Below are positions 12,601-25,170 of a stretch of DNA of 64,000 nt, one piece after another. This stretch comes from Phocoena phocoena (Eukaryota; Chordata; Mammalia; Artiodactyla; Phocoenidae): positions 115,521,316 to 115,585,315 of the forward strand of contig NC_089222.1 of NCBI RefSeq assembly GCF_963924675.1, in the 5' to 3' direction. The translations under genes were made by a program, and so were the position numbers. Positions within the stretch are counted from its first letter, which is position 1. Each line of letters opens with the position of its first letter. The notes below the pieces were generated by a model. The model saw only the letters and a program-made list of their open reading frames with translations, was not told the DNA's origin and did no database searches.

Positions 12601-14112
12601 CTAGATAAAAGCAAACAAATATACATAAATATATAACCACCTACCAGAAAAGGTAGGTTAACTATACTAAAGTGGCTTACAAATCAGATTTTGATCATAT
12701 ATTATCAGTATATATATTCAATTGGTGTATCATCATAGGTTTCTGTGATCTGTTAACTAATGAGGAATGAAAAACTTTTTAAGCAACTAGTTTGCTCATT
12801 TTGTCTAAGTTTATTTTATATCTAAGTCCACACTAGAATATCTGGATGGGGGAAAAATGGATTAAGCGGAATAGGAATGAAGTGATTGAGAAGTCTGGAA
12901 CTCACCAGTTTTTTTTCTAGGTATCCAGAGTAAATGTCTCCTAATATTTACCTGGAGGAAGGTTTTTTTTTTAATGATATGATGCTCAAATCATACATCT
13001 GGCAAAAATCATTTTCCTTACCAGCTAGAGGACCAGTCTGAGAATCCCTGACACACTTCTTGCCAATCCAAATTCCTCCAAGCCTTTCTCCTAATCTTAT
13101 GAAAACTTCTGCGAGCAAAGCTGCACAAGGCTAAGAGGTCTGACTAAACAGGGTGAGATGCAAGTGAGACGTGGATATAAACATGCAGCCAACTTCCTTA
13201 TCATGAGGGATGGGAGGAAGAGACATTAGTTAAGGTACTGGAAGAAAGGCTGAAAGATAGGGCAATGGATGTACTTGCCTATCTCTGAAGTTCTGTGAGT
13301 GTAAACAATGCCATGGGTAATATCTATTTGGCGAGAGTAAGTGTAGCTGTGTACTTGGTACTACTTGGTACCTTGGGCTATATAATTTACTCATGTGGAT
13401 CAACATGCACCACCAGGAAGGCAGTTAATTCATTCTAGCTCACTGTAGGGTTAAGTAATGCTTTCTTTCACTTATAAGCAATTGCAGGGAGTCTATAAAT
13501 GAAAATTATTCCATGACTGAGAAAGTGCATGATACCCAGAAAGTGAAAGTTATTACAGGAGCAGCACTGACTATTTCAATTTTTTAAGGTGAATGAACTT
13601 CACAAATCACTTTCTAAATCAGATTTTCTCAACACGGGAGCTCCTTTGTGTCCATTTTTCACCTTTGGAAGCAGTGTTAGCTTTTTCAGATTGCTTTTTG
13701 AATGCTGAAATAAAAAAGAATTTCAAAAAAAGTCTACTAGTATAAAGTGACAATCTAGTAAACAGAAAACCAAGTATCTTTGAAATTAGTGACATTTAAA
13801 AGCAGTAAATAGTTCAAAACAATGGAAACATAAAAGATTAGTGTAAACCTTTCCTATTTTTAAGATTTACTTTTAAACTACATTAGCTATTATTTATTAA
13901 ATAAAAATTAATCATTTCAAATGATCATCGCTTCAAACCCAAATTTGAAAGTAATTTTATTTCAACTAAAAAATAGAGAGGACACAGAATCTAGGCATTT
14001 TAATGTGATAATAAAACAGCATAAGCTATTATTTTGACTGTGAGTTCACTTACCAATTTAACCAAATATTAGTCTGCTGGTTCAATTGTATTTCACATCT
14101 TAAGTCTCTTAC

Positions 14113-14240
14113 CTCGGACTGTGAGGGTAGCAGAAGCTTCCACTTTTCCAACCCGATTCTCAGCAATACACATATATGTGCCTTCATCTGTACTCATGGC
14201 CTTTTTAATTCTCAGTGTGTAATCGTCTTTGATGTCATAC
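14113..14240 (-). CDS. ROBO2: ROBO2 exon 6: second half of Ig domain 3
   Basis: This 128-nt exon is G (completing Arg), 42 codons, and a final G. Translation runs [20 protein letters not shown], then [20 protein letters not shown] and TVR. DEGTYMC is the Ig F-strand motif whose Cys pairs with the Cys of exon 5, and [14 protein letters not shown] is the G strand that closes Ig3. The acceptor is tctacacag|GTA and the donor CGAG|gtaaga. The 5' junction is phase 2 and the 3' junction phase 1. KKAMSTDEG replaces the human KKTMSTDEG as remembered, and GKVEAS may replace GKMEAS. Exons 5 and 6 form a 267-nt symmetrical 1-1 module. The final G is shared with either the microexon at 9579-9590 or, if that is skipped, the next constant exon beyond the window. 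Confidence 0.97.
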
Positions 14241-14333
14241 CTGTGTAGAATATGAATTGGTTTTATTAAATAACATTGATTATATTTAGATAACACTAAG
14301 TATTCATTTTTCTCTTTTATACTGTATTTTACC

Positions 14334-14340
<7 letters not shown>

Positions 14341-14387
<47 letters not shown>
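14341..14387. repeat. (CA)23 microsatellite, (UG)23 in the ROBO2 transcript
   Basis: This is an uninterrupted CA dinucleotide run. On the transcript strand it is a UG tract ending 100 nt before the exon 6 acceptor (14241). Confidence 0.98.
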
Positions 14388-15562
14388 GTTCCGCCATAAA
14401 GTGCAATTGCTTAGATTAAAGCTACTGCTAATAAGATCATTAATTTCGTATCTTATCTCTAGCTGCTTGATTATCAATTACCGATAATTTAGATATGTAT
14501 ACAACTCTGGCTGCATCAAAACTATCAAAGATATTATTAACACTTTGACTTTTTTTGGTAGCTCTTAGATAGTAAGAAAAGAGTGTATAGTTCAGTTTCT
14601 TGGTGAGTTATACTTTGTAAGTTACACTGCATTCAAATATATGATTTATTTTTTAGGTACCTTGAATATAATAGAGCTGAAATATATTAAAGGAGAAAAT
14701 TCTCTTATTTGTTGGCAAATTGACAAAACAGACACTGGCTAAAAGAATTAAGAAGGGGTAATCCTTTTTTTAAATTAGCAATATTAACTTTTAAAACATC
14801 AACATGCCTTGGAGTGATTTCTGGAAATGCACATCCTCGGCTCTTTCTCAAACATTTATTGTCACACTTCTATTTTGTAACAAGTACACTACCGTACTAG
14901 TTCAGAAAAAAATTCTAAAATTTTAACATGAATTTTTTAAGAGCTTGCATAAGAATATGCTCTTATTAGATTCTAAGAAATTATACAAATTGATGAAGAA
15001 GTTATCTTTACATTGTTTCCATATCTGATTTTTCTTCTTGATTTTCACTGATGGTCTTTGTTATTTCACACACACATTTTTGCAACGGCTTCTGGTTGAT
15101 CACACTGACTGTCCTTCTCATACATACCACACATTTAAAGCTATATTTCCAAAATATTACTTTAATTGGTTCTGTCTGCTTACAACTAGCTGGGACTTCC
15201 TATTGCTTTTAGGCTTGCACTGAAGATTATTATAATCAGATTTCTTCTACTTCTAGCTAGTTATAAAAGAATAACACAGCTTAACATTATTACGAGCTGA
15301 GACATGGACCTAATAAAAGTTCTGTTTTACAGAACTCTGCAAGACAGAAATCAAGTGTCTATGAACCAAGCATGCCAACTAAACTCAACTATCCTTGCTC
15401 CTCCATCCTCCAGTTATGGAGGCTACTTTTCTGTCTGCATGTTTTGGGTTAAACTTCTGCTGATTTACAATGTCCTAAGTCATGAGGGAAGCCTTATCTT
15501 CCACAAATCTTGTTTGAAGCCATCCATTACCACACTAGAAAACTATGATTCTTCTCTCCTCA

Positions 15563-15640
15563 GAACAAAACAAAACAAAACAAAACAAACAAACAAAAAA
15601 CCAAAACCGACCCCCCAAAGCAAACAAAAAAACTTATTGC
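15563..15640. repeat. (CAAAA)n simple repeat
   Basis: Four CAAAA units grade into CAAA and A-rich sequence. Confidence 0.9.
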
Positions 15641-16057
15641 TACACCAATCAATCTGCACTTGCTCACATTTTGATTTGTCTATTTTGATAAAGGCAGAGA
15701 TACTGTCTGTTTCACTCACTGCTATATCCAAAACCCCAACACAGAGCTTTTAACATCCAGTAGCATAACCAAGTGGTTAAGAGCACAGACTCTGGTCTTT
15801 GACATTTTTAAATAATCTCTCCAACTTCTTGTTCACTTTCTCCTAACAACATGGCCCTTTTTCCCTTGCTCAACATAACAACCTAATTACCACTGTGTCT
15901 TTGTACTTCTTTTGTAACTTCAGGGGATGCCCTTCCCCTACAGTTTTCATTGCTGTTGCTGATCATTCTTGACTTTCAAGATAACCCAAATACTCCCTCA
16001 AAGATATCTTCTTGCCCAAACAATGTAAAGTAGCCCTTTACCCACCAGTTACATTTT

Positions 16058-16270
16058 TTTTTTTTTTTTTTTTTGCGGTACGCGGGCCTCTCACTGTTGT
16101 GGCCTCTCCCGTTGCGGAGCACAGGCTCTGAACGCGCAGGCTCAGCAGCCATGGCTCACGCCCCCGCCCAGCCGCTCCGCAGCATGTGGGATCCTCCCCG
16201 ACTAGGGCACGAACCCGTGTCCCCCGCACCGGCAGGCGGACTCTCAACCACCGCGCCACCAGGGAAGCCC
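16058..16270 (-). mobile_element. CHR-type SINE, minus orientation
   Basis: This is the reverse complement of the same CHR SINE family: oligo-T at the left, then gcggtacgcgggcctctcac, ending agggaagccc. The target duplication caccagttacatttt is present on both sides (16043-16057 and 16271-16285) without a mismatch. It lies in intron 5 in the same orientation as ROBO2. The frames at 16038-16259 and 16073-16408 merely run through it. Confidence 0.93.
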
Positions 16271-16734
16271 CACCAGTTACATTTTAAAATTACTTTTACT
16301 TGTTTTTATTCTTTGTTTTTATATTTTTTGTTAGTTTTAGTACTTTTTATCTTTTTCACAGCACACACCTCTATCAAATTTTTGTTTGCTTGTTTATTGT
16401 CTTCCTAGTTTCCAAGAGCACGTATGCTCCATGAGAACAATAATTGATTCTCTCTTGTTCCAAACTATATACTCTGAACCCTACCAAACAGCACCTGAGA
16501 TCTTGGATGTGCTCAATGAATGCTTACGGAATGAGTGGTGAACCATCCAACAAATTCTTAAAATTCTTCTATAGTTCTTTCATAGCATCGTTATTAGTAA
16601 AACAATTGTATGCAGAACTGAAAGGTACACTAATATGAAATATAGAACTCTATTATATCAAGAAACAAAGTAGTGTTATTAGCTTTATATATCAGCAGTT
16701 AATTCTGAAATGTAGGTTAAATCAAACAAATGTT

Positions 16735-16780
16735 AAGACTCACAATATTTAATACATAAGACTCACAATATTTAATACAT
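16735..16780. repeat. 23-bp direct duplication, two perfect copies
   Basis: The unit aagactcacaatatttaata plus cat is repeated head to tail without a mismatch (16735-16757 and 16758-16780), implying a recent replication slip. Confidence 0.95.
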
Positions 16781-17104
16781 AAATGCCACTATGGAGATAG
16801 AGCTAAAATAAAGAAGTTAGCAAATCCTGACTAGCAATCTAGACTTTTGATTTACATATTATCACTGTAAATTTCCCTCTGTAAGTTAGTAACATGAAAA
16901 AAATCCTCTCTCTCTGCACAAAAGTAAATGAAATAACTCTAGAAGAATATCTAAAACAATGTGAAGACTACAGCAGAACAAAGTAAAGCTTTGTGCTTTG
17001 TTCAATGCTTTTGAGAATATCAACTCATTATTCTGGCAATTAGGGTGGTTTCTAATCACATGTGTTATTAAAATAAAATAATGACAAAAAATGCATTTGC
17101 ATAG

Positions 17105-17220
17105 TGTTCTTAAATATACTTTTTAATGTATTCTCATAACAATTCTGGTAGGTAAGGAGTAAAGTTATTATGTCTCCTATTTTAAAAATTAGAAATTTTA
17201 GGCATATAAACTTCAACCTG
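17105..17220 (-). mobile_element. Degraded MIR, minus orientation
   Basis: The sequence attctcataacaattctggt, aggtaaggagtaaagttatt and tcctattttaaaaattagaa is an inverted, decayed MIR core. Confidence 0.4.
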
Positions 17221-19303
17221 ATACTCTATAGTTTATTTTTACCCTTTTATAAAATATGGTATAGTGGAATATTATGTTCAATTTTACCCCCTATTTATCA
17301 AGAAAGGAATTAGAGACATAAAAATTGAAAAGGTGACATACATGAACTTGAACTCTTCACGTATAAAAACAATAACTTCAAAAAATATAATTTAAGTCTA
17401 GAAGACTATGAAGAATATGAATCAGTGAACATGGAAATACTCAGAAAATCCCCAAATATCAATATTAAAGGAGAATACTTGAAGTCTAAATAAAATACCT
17501 TTAGGATAAGAGGGGGAAAAAGGCTATTTAATTATGCAATTATAAGAAAATACATGGAAATTGGTTATTCCATGAAACCAACAGATTATAAATTCTGAGA
17601 CATAGGGAAAAAATGAAAAAATATTGAGTCTAGTCTAATGTTCTAATTTTAAGATTAGAAAAATAATACTTTGCTATTCAGAGTCTGGGAATTCATTGGT
17701 AGCAAAAGTTTAGACCATATTAAAAACTAGCTCTCCTGGCACATTCTCCATCAATTATATTACAGAGGTTACAACTTTCTACCAAAAGAAAGCATAAAGT
17801 TTCAATTTTTAAAAATCATGATGTATGAATCTATAAAGAGAAATTAAAGTAAACAGGGGATATACTACCAAAATGGCAACTACTCTCAAAAATTTTTCCT
17901 TAATGGATTCAATGAATAAATGGTCAACATGCCAATTAAGCTTTTAGTGGCAGAGTTGTTATGAGAATTCAGGCCTTGCAGTATGACTACAGAAATTTAC
18001 ACCAGATACTATAAAATCATAATTGCAGTTTGCTCATTTGTGGACTGAAGTCTGCATGAGAGCAAGTGGTGTGTGTGTATCCATGTGCGTGTTGTGTTTT
18101 GGCTCACTAATGTTTTAAAATTATTGGAATAACTGATATTTAAAATTTTGACACTTTCACATAGAAATTTGGATTTTCAAATCAAGGTCTGTCTTCCTCC
18201 AAAGTACACACATTTTTCTCCTTCATCACACTGCCTACATGGGTCTAATAGAACTGTACAACTGGAGACACTGCGGTCCCTTCCAGCATGACTGAACCAC
18301 TGTGCCAGTCTCTAGCCTGAACCCTGACAGTACCCACAACCCAAGAGACTGAAGCATGTCATGGTACCTTTGTCGATTTTCACAATAAGATACAACTCAG
18401 ATCAGAGAAATGATAAACCTATAATTATGATCAAATTAGCTCTTACCTGCAAAAACTTAAGATATTTGAGGGTTGGTTTTAAAGAAATTACGTCTAAATA
18501 ACTTCAAAACCCAGAAAGAATTAGATATTTGGCTCATTGCTAGTTTCACGTTTAGGCAAGCTGAGGCAAAATATGACAACGTTCCTTTCCCAAGGCCACA
18601 CACATTGAGACAATTATAGTCAGGAGAAAAATTGTCATGAGTATTTACTACCAGTCTCTGCTTTCTCTACAGGCCATGATGTCTCTGAGACAATAACTTG
18701 CTTCCTAAAAGTACATATTTCACAAGAAATTAAATGTCAAATATTTCCACAGGTCCAATAATTGTGGCCTTATTTCTTGTATTCCTTTCTGGATAAATTC
18801 GTACATGCTTAATAGTCATCTCATTGATGCTTTACACTACTAGATTGGATAACTGGGGAAACATTCATTTTTCCCTAGAAAGCAAATATTGACTGAGTAA
18901 TATAAATAATTATAAATAATAGTTCCTTATATTTAAAGAGATCTTTACAGTTTACAACTGAGATTCATATAAATTTCACAACAATAAATTAGAGAAAATG
19001 CCTATTTCCAAACACCATTTTATAGAAGAAGATCCTGATATTGCTGTCTCGAGTTATAGAGAGACTGAAGTCGATGTCCTGTGCAGCGGTGTCCATTTAT
19101 TTTTCTAACACAGAACAACACACCTTTTCCTTTTGATATGTGTGTTTATTGCTCTGTGTGCACGTGCTTTGAGCAGGTGTGTATTTCTGCATCAGACTCT
19201 ATGTTCAGAGTCTCAAAAACTCCAGAAACTAACTTTTATCAATATTTTTCTCAGTATTACTCTAAAACCAGCTGTAATCCTAGGAGGGTCATAAATGCGT
19301 TTC

Positions 19304-19306
<3 letters not shown>

Positions 19307-19357
<51 letters not shown>
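19307..19357. repeat. (AT)25 microsatellite
   Basis: This is an uninterrupted AT dinucleotide tract of about 51 bp in intron 5. It is self-complementary and so can form a hairpin. Confidence 0.98.
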
Positions 19358-19358
<1 letters not shown>

Positions 19359-22300
19359 TTTAAAATTATTGTTTTATTAAACAATCTAATGTACCTAAAA
19401 TTTTCCCTGATTTGCTCTTAGCATTCTTTACATAGTGCAGACTAAATTTTTAGTAACTAGAGCACACTTTGGTATAAAACAACTAGTTTTCCAACATGGT
19501 ATGATATTATATGTGATCAACATGTAGGAGGTATTGTCTGACTTTAATTAAAAATAAGAAAAAAAAAGAAACAGATGAAAAAACATTACTGGTGAAGAAA
19601 TCCTAACAGAAATTGGGTGATTTTGATTGTGAAATCTGCCAGTCTCAGACTTGTATAAATGCAGTCATTGTTGCCAGGTTTGATTAATGACAGTTGTACA
19701 ATCATGTGCTGACAGTCCCCACTGTAAAGATACCTTTTTTTTTTTTTTTTTTTTTCTGATATGAAACACTGCTGAAAAATGCAACCCAATCAGATTTGGC
19801 CCCTGGACAACATGTGCTATCATCACTGTACCGTGAATTGAGATTGATTGGTAACCAGCTGTGACAAAGTGGGAAAAGAAGCTCTGGTTTTTGTGTTGTT
19901 TTTTTCCCAAAGGAAAAAAGAAAAAAAAGAGAGAGAGAAAAAGGGAACTAAATTGTGTTAAACCGTTACCATCTGTTCAGCTAAATAATAAACAAAACAA
20001 AATACATTTCTTTTAATACTTAAAACAACAGTTTGTATGCAAGGTTCTGTTTGTATGTGATCTTAAATAATCTTAAAAGTGTGTCAAAAGAGAAAATATT
20101 ACTGATATTTTAAGAAACAGAATACTATATGCTAAAATCACTTCCAAATTTAAGTGAGATAATCTATTTTATTTCTTCCTGCTAAAGAAACCTCTCACAG
20201 CTAGGGGGAAGAGTTCCTATAAATCTAAGTTCACTTTGAAAATACCAAACAAGATTTTTGAAAACTGGCCAAGTTTTATAACATAACCACATTTTATACA
20301 TTTCTCATACTTTGCAATCCCCAATGTACCTTAAGCTTCTAGGGTAGGAACTTCTCATGATTTTCTGGCTTTTATGAATATAACTAAGATAACTTAGGGA
20401 CCACCCCGTCCAAATCTCCCAAATTATAGAAGTTGAGAGGAGAAAAGACAAAAGAAAATACTCTACATTTTCTATTACAAATTGGAATTTTACCATGTTC
20501 AGTTTAAGTCCCTGCATCTCATTGCCTTGTTTGACTTGTGTGACGTCTCTACACTAATAAAACTTCCTGAAAGACCGTTCTCATCTCAAAAGCACCTTTG
20601 TTTTTTGTGGAAGGAAATTTATCTTCTCAGCGTTTTTAGTTTTGAAATTACCTACTACTTCTTATTATAGGATGTCTGGCTCCAATTCTAGAATGAGTGT
20701 TTTGAATTAGCACCTAAAATTTTATTATGTATCTGCTTTATTAATCATTAAGCTGGCCAATCGTAAAAACTATGAATTGGACCAGGAAATATTTAATATC
20801 TACACAAGTAAATGTTTCTTTCCTTTTAGGGAGACTTGAAAAGTTTGTTTTCAGTTTTCAAAATACTTGCACTCAATCAAAATAACTGAAGATCACCTTA
20901 CACCTTTTAGATTCTTTCAGAAAATTAAGGAATGTCTGCAATAATAGGCATTCCGTAGTTCCAGATTCAGTGAAAATTCAACGATGGAGCTTTTACATGA
21001 AAATGTTACAAAGTATTGCTTTGTTTTCAACAGAAGAATTTTTAAGATTAAAAAAATCACTTATTAATCTCATGGAATCATTCACTGATAATTAGAGACA
21101 CACCAATCAACTAAAACCTGCAGGGCACTTAAGAGCAGTATGAAGAACAGATATCATTTAAAAATTAAAATTAACATAACATTCATTGGGAACAAAAATC
21201 TTGGGAGATTAGACTTATAGGGAAATAGTAAGAGAAAAGTGGTCCCCAAAGGGAACTTGCTGTTCTATTCTGGAAGCTTATACGGAAAGCCAAAATGAAA
21301 CTTGAAATATGATGGCATTCTTGACTCTGTCTTAATTAACCAAACAATATTTTATCCTTTTTTGGCTTCCCGTAAATGCTATCCTCGTTATCTTCATCCT
21401 AATCACAGGTGGCTCTACCCTTGTAAGCTTGACCCATCAATGGAAAACCCCTCTTCTAGTCTCTCTTTAGCACAGCTGAGAGAGCAAGGAGTTTTCCAAC
21501 TAAAAAGCTAAGAGAAAGCAAGCAAACAAAAAAGATAACTAAAATACCCACAAGAATATAACAATAGTTAATTAACACAGGGCATATTTCAAATCACAGG
21601 ATAATAGGCCCAAAAGACAAGGCCTCAAAATGACTGCCAGGGAATCCCAGACATCGACCATCGTGAAAACAGAGTCCCTCTCTGGAGACTGGGCAATTAA
21701 ACCGAACTACAGCCGAGTCCCTCCAGAAAGGCCAAAGCACCCTGCTCATCCCAACTAAAAGTACCTCCAAGTTTTAATCACTGAGGCTATGGCTGTCTTT
21801 TGAGTACCCCCTGTCTCTCCCATCTTCTACACCTATGACAGACAGCGGAGACTCCAAGAGTTAACTCCCTTGGCAAATCTGTGGACAACTGTGAAGTTTA
21901 TAGCCTGGTACCCTTGGTCACCATCCAAGTTTCCGTCTTCTCCTGTTATCTTATTCTCTCATTTTCACCACCTCTGCAGTGAGTTTTATCTCCTCTGATA
22001 TAACCTCGGACAATTTTTTTGTCGTCATCTTCACAAAATTTTTCACTGTGCCATCTGAACTACCTGTTCACTGATTTGTAAAACTTCTTGATCCTCTATC
22101 TCTCTCAGATTTTCACCTTCACCTCCATGCATTAATAGAAATCTGGCTCTTCCCTGTGGGTTTGTGTAAGGGTGGAGAAAGAGTGAAAGTGAGAACACCT
22201 TCCCAGATATTCCAAATAATACCCAGAGCCTGACATGGAGCAGTTACTCAATAAATATTTTTGGAAAGAATTACATAGCCTCAAAACAAACCAAGCAAAG

Positions 22301-22404
22301 TTTTAGAAGCAAAACCAAAAAGTCCTATCCCATTGAATAGTAATTATGCTATCCAGTTTTCAAATGGAAGCTTTAGAATTTCTTTCCATTTGACCAAGAT
22401 GGTA

Positions 22405-22510
22405 TTTAATAAGGACCTACTTCACAGGGATGTTGTAAGGATTAAATGAGTTAATACATTTAGAGTGTTGAGACCTGAACCTAGCATATGGTAAATGCCC
22501 AATAGATGTT
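22405..22510 (+). mobile_element. MIR SINE 3' part
   Basis: The sequence cttcacagggatgttgtaag, gattaaatgagttaataca and gcatatggtaaatgcccaat is the 3' half of a MIR. Confidence 0.6.
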
Positions 22511-22640
22511 ATGTGAGATTTTCCGTAGCTGCCTCTCACTACTCTAACATCTCCTCCTTCAGAGATATTGTCTCCATCTCCCTTTGCCGTTGTCTCATAG
22601 CAAGATCCTGGAACTTTTCTTCAACTGGAATGGATCCAAC

Positions 22641-22844
22641 TTTGAAATCTGAAGTTCAAATATCTGATCCTGCCACAACCTTGGATGGTTCCTACTCTCT
22701 TAATTAGTTTACAAACTGAACCTCTTCATCTTTGAAATCTGAAGTTCAAATATCTTTGAAATCTGAAGTTCAAATATCTGATCCTGCCATAACTTTGCAT
22801 GGTTCCTACTCTTTTAATCAGTTTACAAACTGAACCTCTTCTTC
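22641..22844. repeat. 90-bp tandem duplication with a 24-bp partial copy between
   Basis: A 90-bp unit beginning tttgaaatctgaagttcaaa occurs at 22641-22730 and again at 22755-22844 with a handful of substitutions. The first 24 bp of the unit are repeated once more at 22731-22754. This is a local segmental duplication, not a known transposon that I recognise. Confidence 0.9.
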
Positions 22845-24375
22845 CATTTCTATCACTCCTTTGCATCAACACTTATTTGTCTACCCCGCTTAGATTCCAT
22901 GGCCCATAAGATACCTGCCAGTATCCTCACTTTTCTTGTCCCAGTGCCTTTCTGTTGCATTTGCCTAGGAAAACCTCAATTATGTATTGACATAATTGTG
23001 TGTGTATGTATATATAATATATATATATCTTATAAAATCATGTACTCTTCCTTCCACACTCATATGAAATCAAGTTCAAACCATCCTAGAGATATTGGGA
23101 TTTTCCTTTGGCTCATAATAACAGAAAGGAATGTTTAATTATTTCCACAACTGTCCTTAATATGCAACCATTTTGTGGTAATGTTTTCACTAACTTTTAG
23201 CAGATTATTCAAATAATATCTGCAACTCCTTAAATGTATTACTTTTAAATACTTTTTAAAATATTGCAGTTATTATTTTAACTAATTAGAACAGAAAAAT
23301 TTAGGGTAAGAAGTGCAAATATATCACAATTAAGGAGATAATGTTGGAACAAATTAAGTGCTGAAGCAGGTTAAATTATCCTCCAATTTAGAAATAATTA
23401 TTTTATTGGCATAAGTGCATTTAAGACAATTTGGTTTTACAATAGGACTAGAAATTGCAATATCAGATTTGGAAAAGTGGATATATCTCACAGTTTTGTG
23501 TTTGGTTAGAAATTAATCTTAACTTTAAGTTCTTTTAGAAAAGGACTTTAGAGATTAAATTCACAAGAGTCCACAGAACTCACAGCTCAGACCAGACTTT
23601 TTGATTAGCAGCTCCCATTCTTCTTGCACTCTTCTGAGTTGGGAATGAAATCTGTGCAATAAGAGACTGCAAGTTTGGGATAAAATGGATTTTTAAATTT
23701 GCCACATACTTAGTGGCTTTGCAGTATTTGATGGACAAACTCCAGGAATTCCCCTTCATAGGTGTTCAAAGTGAGCGCTAGGGGCAGGGTAGGCTTCTGT
23801 GTCCTCAGAGAGATGTTCATTCTAGGCGGTTCTATGGAAGGTTCAAAAGGCTTTCTTTTCTTGCCTTCTGCCCATAGAAACTTCCTTGTGAAATATGCTT
23901 ATGGAGTAATTTAGAAATTCAACATGACATAGGAGCACTTATTAAATGTGTCACAGAACTTGTGGGTTGGTAGGTCTATTTGAAAATGAAGGCTCAGACC
24001 TCTAATTAAGCTACTCAACTAGTTTGATCAATTCAGCAACAATTTCATGAACAAGAAATGAAAAGAAAAATTCCCTGCCTCATATATTCTAGAAAATATG
24101 CAAAAATATACATTCACTTCAAGTCACTAGTGAACCAAAGGGTCTTCTTCTTGTGTTAAATGATGACGTGTTTATGTCAAGTCCATTCATGGTATTATTT
24201 GTCCATCTCACTGGTATAACCTTCATAGTTAAGGCAATAAGAAAAGACTATTATCTTTGAAATCTATTTCTTTGAACTATATTCTATTATTTTTGTCCTA
24301 ACATTAAAAACAAAAATAAAAATCAAATAAAATAGCATTCGGGTGAGCAAAGCCCAGATTCATTGTTTCCACTAA

Positions 24376-24606
24376 ATCGGGTTTCTCAACCTCAGCACTA
24401 TTGACGTTTCGGGCAGATTATTCTTTGCCGTGGGAGTTGTCCTGTGCACAGTTAACAGGATGTTTAGTGGCATTCTTAGCCTCTCCGTACTAGACGACAG
24501 TAGCACCTAATCCCCCAAGTGTAGCAATCAAAAATGCCTTCAGACATTGCCAAATGTCCCTCTAGGAAAGGGAGAAGCATAATTGGCCCCAATTGAGAGC
24601 TACTAT
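24376..24606 (+). mobile_element. MER20 DNA transposon (hAT-Charlie, non-autonomous)
   Basis: This is a near full-length copy. It starts gggtttctcaacctcagcac, has the internal blocks caggatgtttagtggcattc and gacattgccaaatgtccctc, and ends aattgagagctactat, the inverted-terminal-repeat partner of the start. The length of about 230 bp fits MER20. Confidence 0.8.
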
Positions 24607-24730
24607 ACCGTACTGAATGTGTATTTGGTGAGCCCCACATGTTAGACGTAGGACTGGATATTTGAGATCAAGATAAATACGGCAAACGGAGTTGGGGAGT
24701 CTGGGAGAAAAAGAAACAATTACAATAATG

Positions 24731-24955
24731 ATGTCAGAGAGACCTGGGTGTGGACTCCAGCTCTGCCACCCACAGGTCCTGTGATCTTGAGCGCGTAGTT
24801 CATTTGCTCTAAGCCTCAGTTTCTTCCTTTGTTAAAAGAGGGGATTCATACTTCAAGGCTGTTGGAAAGATTAATTATAAAATGTGAAACAGCCTAACGT
24901 GAAGCCCGTGGGCCCTCAAAAAATTATAGTTTTTGTTATTATCTTAATATAATTT
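24731..24955 (+). mobile_element. MIR SINE
   Basis: Blocks gacctgggtgtggactccag, ctctgccaccc, tcttgagcgcgtagttcatt and cctcagtttcttcctttgtt are the MIR core in the plus orientation. Confidence 0.75.
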
Positions 24956-24977
24956 TCTTTGAAACAAATTATTTTAG

Positions 24978-25170
24978 TGTAGTAGTTAAGAGAGGATACT
25001 TTAGGGCTAAAGTGCTTCGATTTAAATCTCTGTCTGCCAGTGAAATTTGCTTCTCAGATCCTTCAACTGTAAAATAAAGATAGTATAAAAATACTTACTT
25101 CATGAGGCAATTGTGACGATTGATTAAATGAGCTACTTGCATGTAAAACATCTGTAAACATTAGCTTTTA
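24978..25170 (+). mobile_element. MIR SINE (second, adjacent copy)
   Basis: It begins tagtgtagtagttaagagag and continues through a degraded MIR core (ccttcaactgtaaaataaag) and gattaaatgagctacttgca. It lies directly after another MIR, with no clear duplication between them. Confidence 0.6.

Larger units (their letters stand above)
9591..14112 (-). other. ROBO2: ROBO2 intron between exon 6 and microexon e6b
   Basis: This interval of about 4.5 kb is spliced from the gtaaga donor of exon 6 to the gtctacag acceptor of the microexon. It is AT-rich with few recognisable repeats; 9820-9960 resembles a degraded MIR. I see no additional exon-like sequence. The last 70 nt before the microexon hold a long pyrimidine tract and a YCAY cluster, listed separately. 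Confidence 0.8.

Noticed and set aside
15304..15753. A 149-residue frame on the plus strand
   Set aside because: It crosses a (CAAAA)n simple repeat (Lys/Thr/Asn run) and MIR-like sequence. It has no recognised domain and is most likely a chance frame.
22641..22844. The duplicated units considered as a CRISPR-like or satellite array
   Set aside because: There are only two full copies, no spacer regularity, and the context is a mammalian intron.
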